From positions 124,001 through 188,000 of the forward strand of contig JAIYAT010000034.1 in NCBI GenBank assembly GCA_027488905.1: 64,000 bases of DNA, given 5' to 3'. The position numbers were made by a program, and so were the translations under genes. The notes beneath the pieces are model-generated. The model was not told where the DNA came from. It saw nothing but the letters and a program-made list of their open reading frames with translations, and ran no database searches. Positions 61,269 to 64,000 of this stretch are shown piece by piece. The stretch comes from Bacteroidota bacterium. Lineage in GTDB: Bacteria > Bacteroidota > Bacteroidia > UKL13-3. Positions within the stretch are counted from its first letter, which is position 1; the number at the start of each line of letters is the position of its first letter.

Positions 61269-61305
61269 TAAAAGTGTTTTCTATCCTAGGATGGGAAACA
61301 CTTTT
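61269..61305 (+). terminator. Terminator after the AraC-linked operon
   Basis: AAAAGTGTTTTC and GGAAACACTTTTT form a stem of 12 pairs with one G-T pair, with a loop of about 12 bases containing CCTAGG, ending in T. It marks the right end of the accessory block. Confidence 0.8.
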
Positions 61306-61361
61306 TGCTTTTATATAAAAGACAAAAAAGTTAAAATGCCTAATATGGGTTTTGATTTAGG

Positions 61362-61390
61362 CTTGCAGACACGGATGCCTGCACATGTGC
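61362..61390. repeat. REP-like hairpin
   Basis: GCAGACACGGATGCCTGC folds as an imperfect hairpin, then CACATGTGC, itself a short palindrome. Such GC-rich islands in an AT-rich gap look like a REP-type element. It lies between the accessory block and bshA. Confidence 0.4.
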
Positions 61391-61414
61391 AAATTAAAAC
61401 CATCATCAAAAATA

Positions 61415-61424
61415 GGTTCAAACC
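61415..61424. repeat. Intergenic GGTTYRAACC motif copy
   Basis: An exact copy (GGTTCAAACC) followed by GAAACC, 15 bases beyond the bshA stop. It is the first exact copy after 53087, as the accessory region lacks any. Confidence 0.7.
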
Positions 61425-61439
61425 GAAACCTTTAGCTAA

Positions 61440-62585
61440 CTATTGACTTATAGCTTTAGGTTGATTTGCTAGCACCTTTTCATAAAATGCCTCATACAAT
61501 GGCACTATTTGGTTGATGTCAAATAACTCAGCGCGCTTTTTAGCATTCTCTTTAAATTGAGCCAAACGTGTTTCATCTTCTAACAAATAAATTGCCTTTT
61601 CTGCCATAGTAGCCACATCACCTACATTGCACAAAAAGCCAGTTTCTCCGTCTACATTTAATTCAGGAATACCTCCTGCGTTACTTGAAATTACGGGTAA
61701 CTCACAAGCCATGGCCTCTAAAGCGGCTAAACCAAAACTTTCTGTTTCGCTTGGCATTAAAAATAAATCGCAAACCGAAAGAATTTCTTGCACCTGATTC
61801 TGTTTCCCTAAAAAGGTAACTGCATGGTACAAATCCAATTCCCTGCATAGCATTTCAATGTTAAGTCGCTCTGGACCATCTCCTACCAACAATAACTTAG
61901 AAGGGATTCTTTTATACACTTCTGCAAATACTTTTATCGCATCATCAATACGTTTTACTTTTCTAAAATTTGATGTATGAACCAATAATTTCTCTCCGCT
62001 AGGTGCAATTGCCTTCTTAAAATGGTCATGGTCTTTTTTGCTGAACCTTTCTAAATCAATAAAATTTGGAATTACTTCTATGTGCCTCGAAACTTTAAAT
62101 TGACTTATAGTATCATCCTTTAAAGATTGAGAAACAGTGGTAACCCCATCAGACATATTGATGCTGTAACATACCACAGGCCCAAAACTAGGATCTTTTC
62201 CTACCAAAGTAATGTCTGTTCCATGAAGGGTAGTAATTACAGGAATATTTATACCATCCAATGCTAGGATGTTTTTGGCTAAAATAGCAGCTGAGGCATG
62301 CGGAATTGCATAATGAACATGTAACAAATCTAGCTTTTCAAATTTTACTACATCCACTAAATGACTAGTTAAAGCTGTTTCATAGGGAGGAAAATCAAAA
62401 AGCGGATAATTAGAAACATAAACTTCATGATAAAAGGTGTTTCCTGTAAAAAAATCTAAACGAGCCGGCTGTTTATAGGTAATAAAATGAACTTTATGGC
62501 CACGCAAAGCTAATGCCTTTCCGAGTTCTGTAGCCACCACGCCACTTCCACCGTAGGTAGGATAACAAACTATTCCAATATTCAT
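61440..62585 (-). CDS. bshA: N-acetyl-alpha-D-glucosaminyl L-malate synthase BshA
   Basis: A 381-residue GT4-family glycosyltransferase that joins UDP-GlcNAc to L-malate, the first step of bacillithiol synthesis. [20 protein letters not shown] at the start and [20 protein letters not shown] are BshA signatures. [19 protein letters not shown] and [20 protein letters not shown] are the GT4 donor-binding parts. Bacillithiol is the low-molecular-weight thiol in many Bacteroidota. bshB and bshC are not in the window. It is divergent from thiL. Confidence 0.94.
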   Translation of the reverse strand: MNIGIVCYPTYGGSGVVATELGKALALRGHKVHFITYKQPARLDFFTGNTFYHEVYVSNYPLFDFPPYETALTSHLVDVVKFEKLDLLHVHYAIPHASAAILAKNILALDGINIPVITTLHGTDITLVGKDPSFGPVVCYSINMSDGVTTVSQSLKDDTISQFKVSRHIEVIPNFIDLERFSKKDHDHFKKAIAPSGEKLLVHTSNFRKVKRIDDAIKVFAEVYKRIPSKLLLVGDGPERLNIEMLCRELDLYHAVTFLGKQNQVQEILSVCDLFLMPSETESFGLAALEAMACELPVISSNAGGIPELNVDGETGFLCNVGDVATMAEKAIYLLEDETRLAQFKENAKKRAELFDINQIVPLYEAFYEKVLANQPKAISQ

Positions 62586-62621
62586 GCGTAATCTTTCCTA
62601 ATTAAGTTCCAAAGGTGAGAA

Positions 62622-62654
62622 TTTGTTTTTACATTTATGTTAACACTACATTTG
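62622..62654 (+). promoter_or_regulatory. Promoter of thiL
   Basis: TTTG (62622-62625) and TACATTTG (62647-62654) are 21 bases apart. The -7 box ends four bases before the thiL ATG at 62659, so the mRNA should be leaderless or nearly so. Confidence 0.5.
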
Positions 62655-62658
62655 TTGC

Positions 62659-63693
62659 ATGTTTGAAAATGCATCAAGAACCGAAATAAGCACTTTAGGC
62701 GAGTTTAAGTTAATAGACCACCTCACAAAAAATATCACGCTTCGCAATAATACACTCAAGGGGGTAGGTGATGACGCTGCCGTTATTGAACACGAAAATG
62801 GGCTCTGTACTTTGGTTAGCACAGACCTTTTGGTAGAAGGTGTTCACTTTGACCTTAGCTATTTCCCACTTAAACATTTGGGATACAAAGCAGTGGCTGT
62901 GAACCTAAGTGATATTTATGCCATGAATGGCCGTCCGAAACAAATTACAATGGCATTGGCTTTGTCTAGTAAATTTTCTTTAGAAGCAGTAGAAGAACTA
63001 TACGAAGGCATTTACCTTGCCTGCGAAAAATACCAAGTAGATTTAGTTGGCGGAGATACAAGCACCTCTAAGCACGGACTAACAATTTGCATTACAGCCA
63101 TAGGGGAAGCTAATAAGGAGGAAATTGCTTACCGCAATGGTGCTTCGGCAAACGAATTGTTGGTGGTGAGTGGCGACTTAGGTGGAGCATACGCCGGATA
63201 TCAGCTTTTAGAAAGAGAAAAAAGAGTTTTTTTAGATAATCCAGCGGCTCAGCCAGATTTAACAGGACACGATTATATTTTAGAGCGACAACTTAAGCCT
63301 GAACCAAGAAAAGATATCATAGATGTTTTGAAAAATCTTCAAATCAAACCTACTAGCATGATTGATGTAAGCGATGGACTTGCTAGCGAATGTTTCCATT
63401 TGGCTTCACAATCCATGCTTGGACTCACTTTGTATGAAGAAAAAATTCCGATAGACCCAACCACCTACAATTTTGCAAGAGAACTGGATCTAGACCCTAC
63501 GCTTTTTGCCTTAAGCGGCGGCGAGGATTATGAATTGCTATTTACCATCAACCAAAGCGATTTTGAAAAAATTGAACATCACCCAGATTTCACCATTATT
63601 GGCCATATGAATGAACTCACAGAGGGAATTAAAATGGTAAGTAAGAGTGGAAATATTCACGATCTTAAGGCGCAAGGGTGGACCGCCTTTTAG
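62659..63693 (+). CDS. thiL: Thiamine-monophosphate kinase
   Basis: A 344-residue enzyme that phosphorylates TMP to thiamine diphosphate, the cofactor of the fused E1 enzyme in this window. GVGDDAAVIE near the start, LVSTDLLVEGVHFDLSYFP with HLGYKAVAVNLSDIYAMNG, and LVGGDTSTSKHGLTICITAI are the ThiL/AIRS-like parts. SMIDVSDGLASECFHLA and ALSGGEDYELLFTI follow. It has a close promoter box and probably stands alone. No other thiamine gene is nearby. Confidence 0.95.
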   Translation: MFENASRTEISTLGEFKLIDHLTKNITLRNNTLKGVGDDAAVIEHENGLCTLVSTDLLVEGVHFDLSYFPLKHLGYKAVAVNLSDIYAMNGRPKQITMALALSSKFSLEAVEELYEGIYLACEKYQVDLVGGDTSTSKHGLTICITAIGEANKEEIAYRNGASANELLVVSGDLGGAYAGYQLLEREKRVFLDNPAAQPDLTGHDYILERQLKPEPRKDIIDVLKNLQIKPTSMIDVSDGLASECFHLASQSMLGLTLYEEKIPIDPTTYNFARELDLDPTLFALSGGEDYELLFTINQSDFEKIEHHPDFTIIGHMNELTEGIKMVSKSGNIHDLKAQGWTAF

Positions 63694-63754
63694 TAGATTA
63701 ATAATACTTTTTTAACCTAAATAATTGTTGGCTTTTCCTTTTCTTTGCCTAGTT

Positions 63755-64000
63755 ATGAGGGCCATTTTATCATTTATCCTATTACTTATTGCCAGTAACC
63801 TGTTTTCGCAAGTTTTGCCAACCTTTGGCAATTCTAGAACAGGAAGTACAGGCATGCAATTTTTAAAAATTGCGCCAGATGCAAGAACCACAGCTTTGGG
63901 AGGGGCAGCAGTAGGAATTTCTAATGACCCAACTGCCATGTTTTGGAACCCCGCTGGCATTTCAAGAGGTGATACTGGTAAATTTGAGGTAGCCTTAAGT
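63755..64000 (+). CDS. PorV/PorQ-family outer-membrane protein (5' part)
   Basis: The frame opens at ATG 63755 and runs off the right end, giving the first 82 residues. A signal peptide ends about LFSQ. FLKIAPDARTTALGGAAVGI, then NDPTAMFWNPAGIS, is the start motif of PorV/PorQ and UPF0164-type FadL-like barrels, which in Bacteroidota belong to or resemble type IX secretion components. That fits the several T9SS cargo genes in the window. PorV versus PorQ versus a paralogue cannot be settled from this fragment. A TTTCTTTG-like box lies seven bases before the start. Confidence 0.75.
   Translation, partial: MRAILSFILLLIASNLFSQVLPTFGNSRTGSTGMQFLKIAPDARTTALGGAAVGISNDPTAMFWNPAGISRGDTGKFEVALS

Noticed and set aside
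53088-61414. Absence of the GGTTYRAACC motif as proof of horizontal transfer
   Set aside because: Another stretch of about 11 kb (26613-37840) in apparently core DNA also lacks exact copies, so the absence is supportive only.

Overview
The window is chromosomal DNA of a free-living member of the Bacteroidota. The sequence shows Bacteroidota-type -7 boxes (TAnnTTTG) before many genes, several very large secreted proteins with type IX secretion (T9SS) C-terminal domains, the start of a PorV/PorQ-like gene, a two-gene MetH, an alpha-beta fused E1 dehydrogenase, a LytS/LytTR pair and the bacillithiol gene bshA. The genome is AT-rich and compact. Gene ends often overlap, TTG starts recur, and no rRNA, tRNA, CRISPR array or transposase gene was seen.

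Layout. 0-12.4 kb is mostly housekeeping: purL (5' part), a carboxypeptidase-regulatory-like protein, a decayed toxin-antitoxin remnant, fused E1, a Usp protein, a CPA2 antiporter, trmB, an S41 protease, murQ, a small membrane protein and an RluD-type pseudouridine synthase. 12.4-17.4 kb has a T9SS type-B protein, a thioesterase and a beta-helix lipoprotein. 17.4-21.8 kb is a cobalamin-riboswitch-controlled uptake operon: BtuB-like receptor, DUF4465/T9SS protein, beta-propeller lipoprotein and a DUF5522 protein. 21.8-30.4 kb has an Omp85-type barrel, asnS, an AAA_14/DUF4143 ATPase framed by two near-identical long palindromes, and the two metH genes. The metH pair sits behind a SAM-I riboswitch and is separated by a four-helix-bundle protein gene with GGTCTATGG-type repeats. 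30.5-43.7 kb has a DEAD-box helicase, a glycosyltransferase, a TylF-type methyltransferase and two giant secreted proteins. 43.8-53.8 kb has paaD, PAP2, an ECF sigma factor with its partner, a glycosyltransferase, a LytS-LytTR operon ending in a five-module lipoprotein, purK and an acyl-carrier-like protein.

53.8-61.3 kb is accessory. A 12-copy, 22-bp tandem array is followed by genes all on the + strand: an ArsR-SRPBCC-DoxX group, two toxin-antitoxin pairs, a GNAT, AraC, a SnoaL-like protein, a PEBP lipoprotein and a membrane protein. Up to about 58.8 kb the units are separated by 130-140 bp folded repeats with GCTAAC/GTTAGGC-like ends, much like an integron cassette array without an integrase. 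The core chromosome resumes with bshA, thiL and the PorV-like gene.

How the genes fit together: the B12 uptake operon supplies the cofactor of the B12-dependent MetH, and the two loci carry the matching B12 and SAM riboswitches. The T9SS cargo proteins depend on the PorV-type machinery begun at the right edge. The most striking signal is a 10-bp near-palindrome, GGTTYRAACC. I counted 17 exact copies plus 5 of a close variant in 64 kb. They lie in several reading frames and on both strands, far above chance, and no annotated feature explains them.
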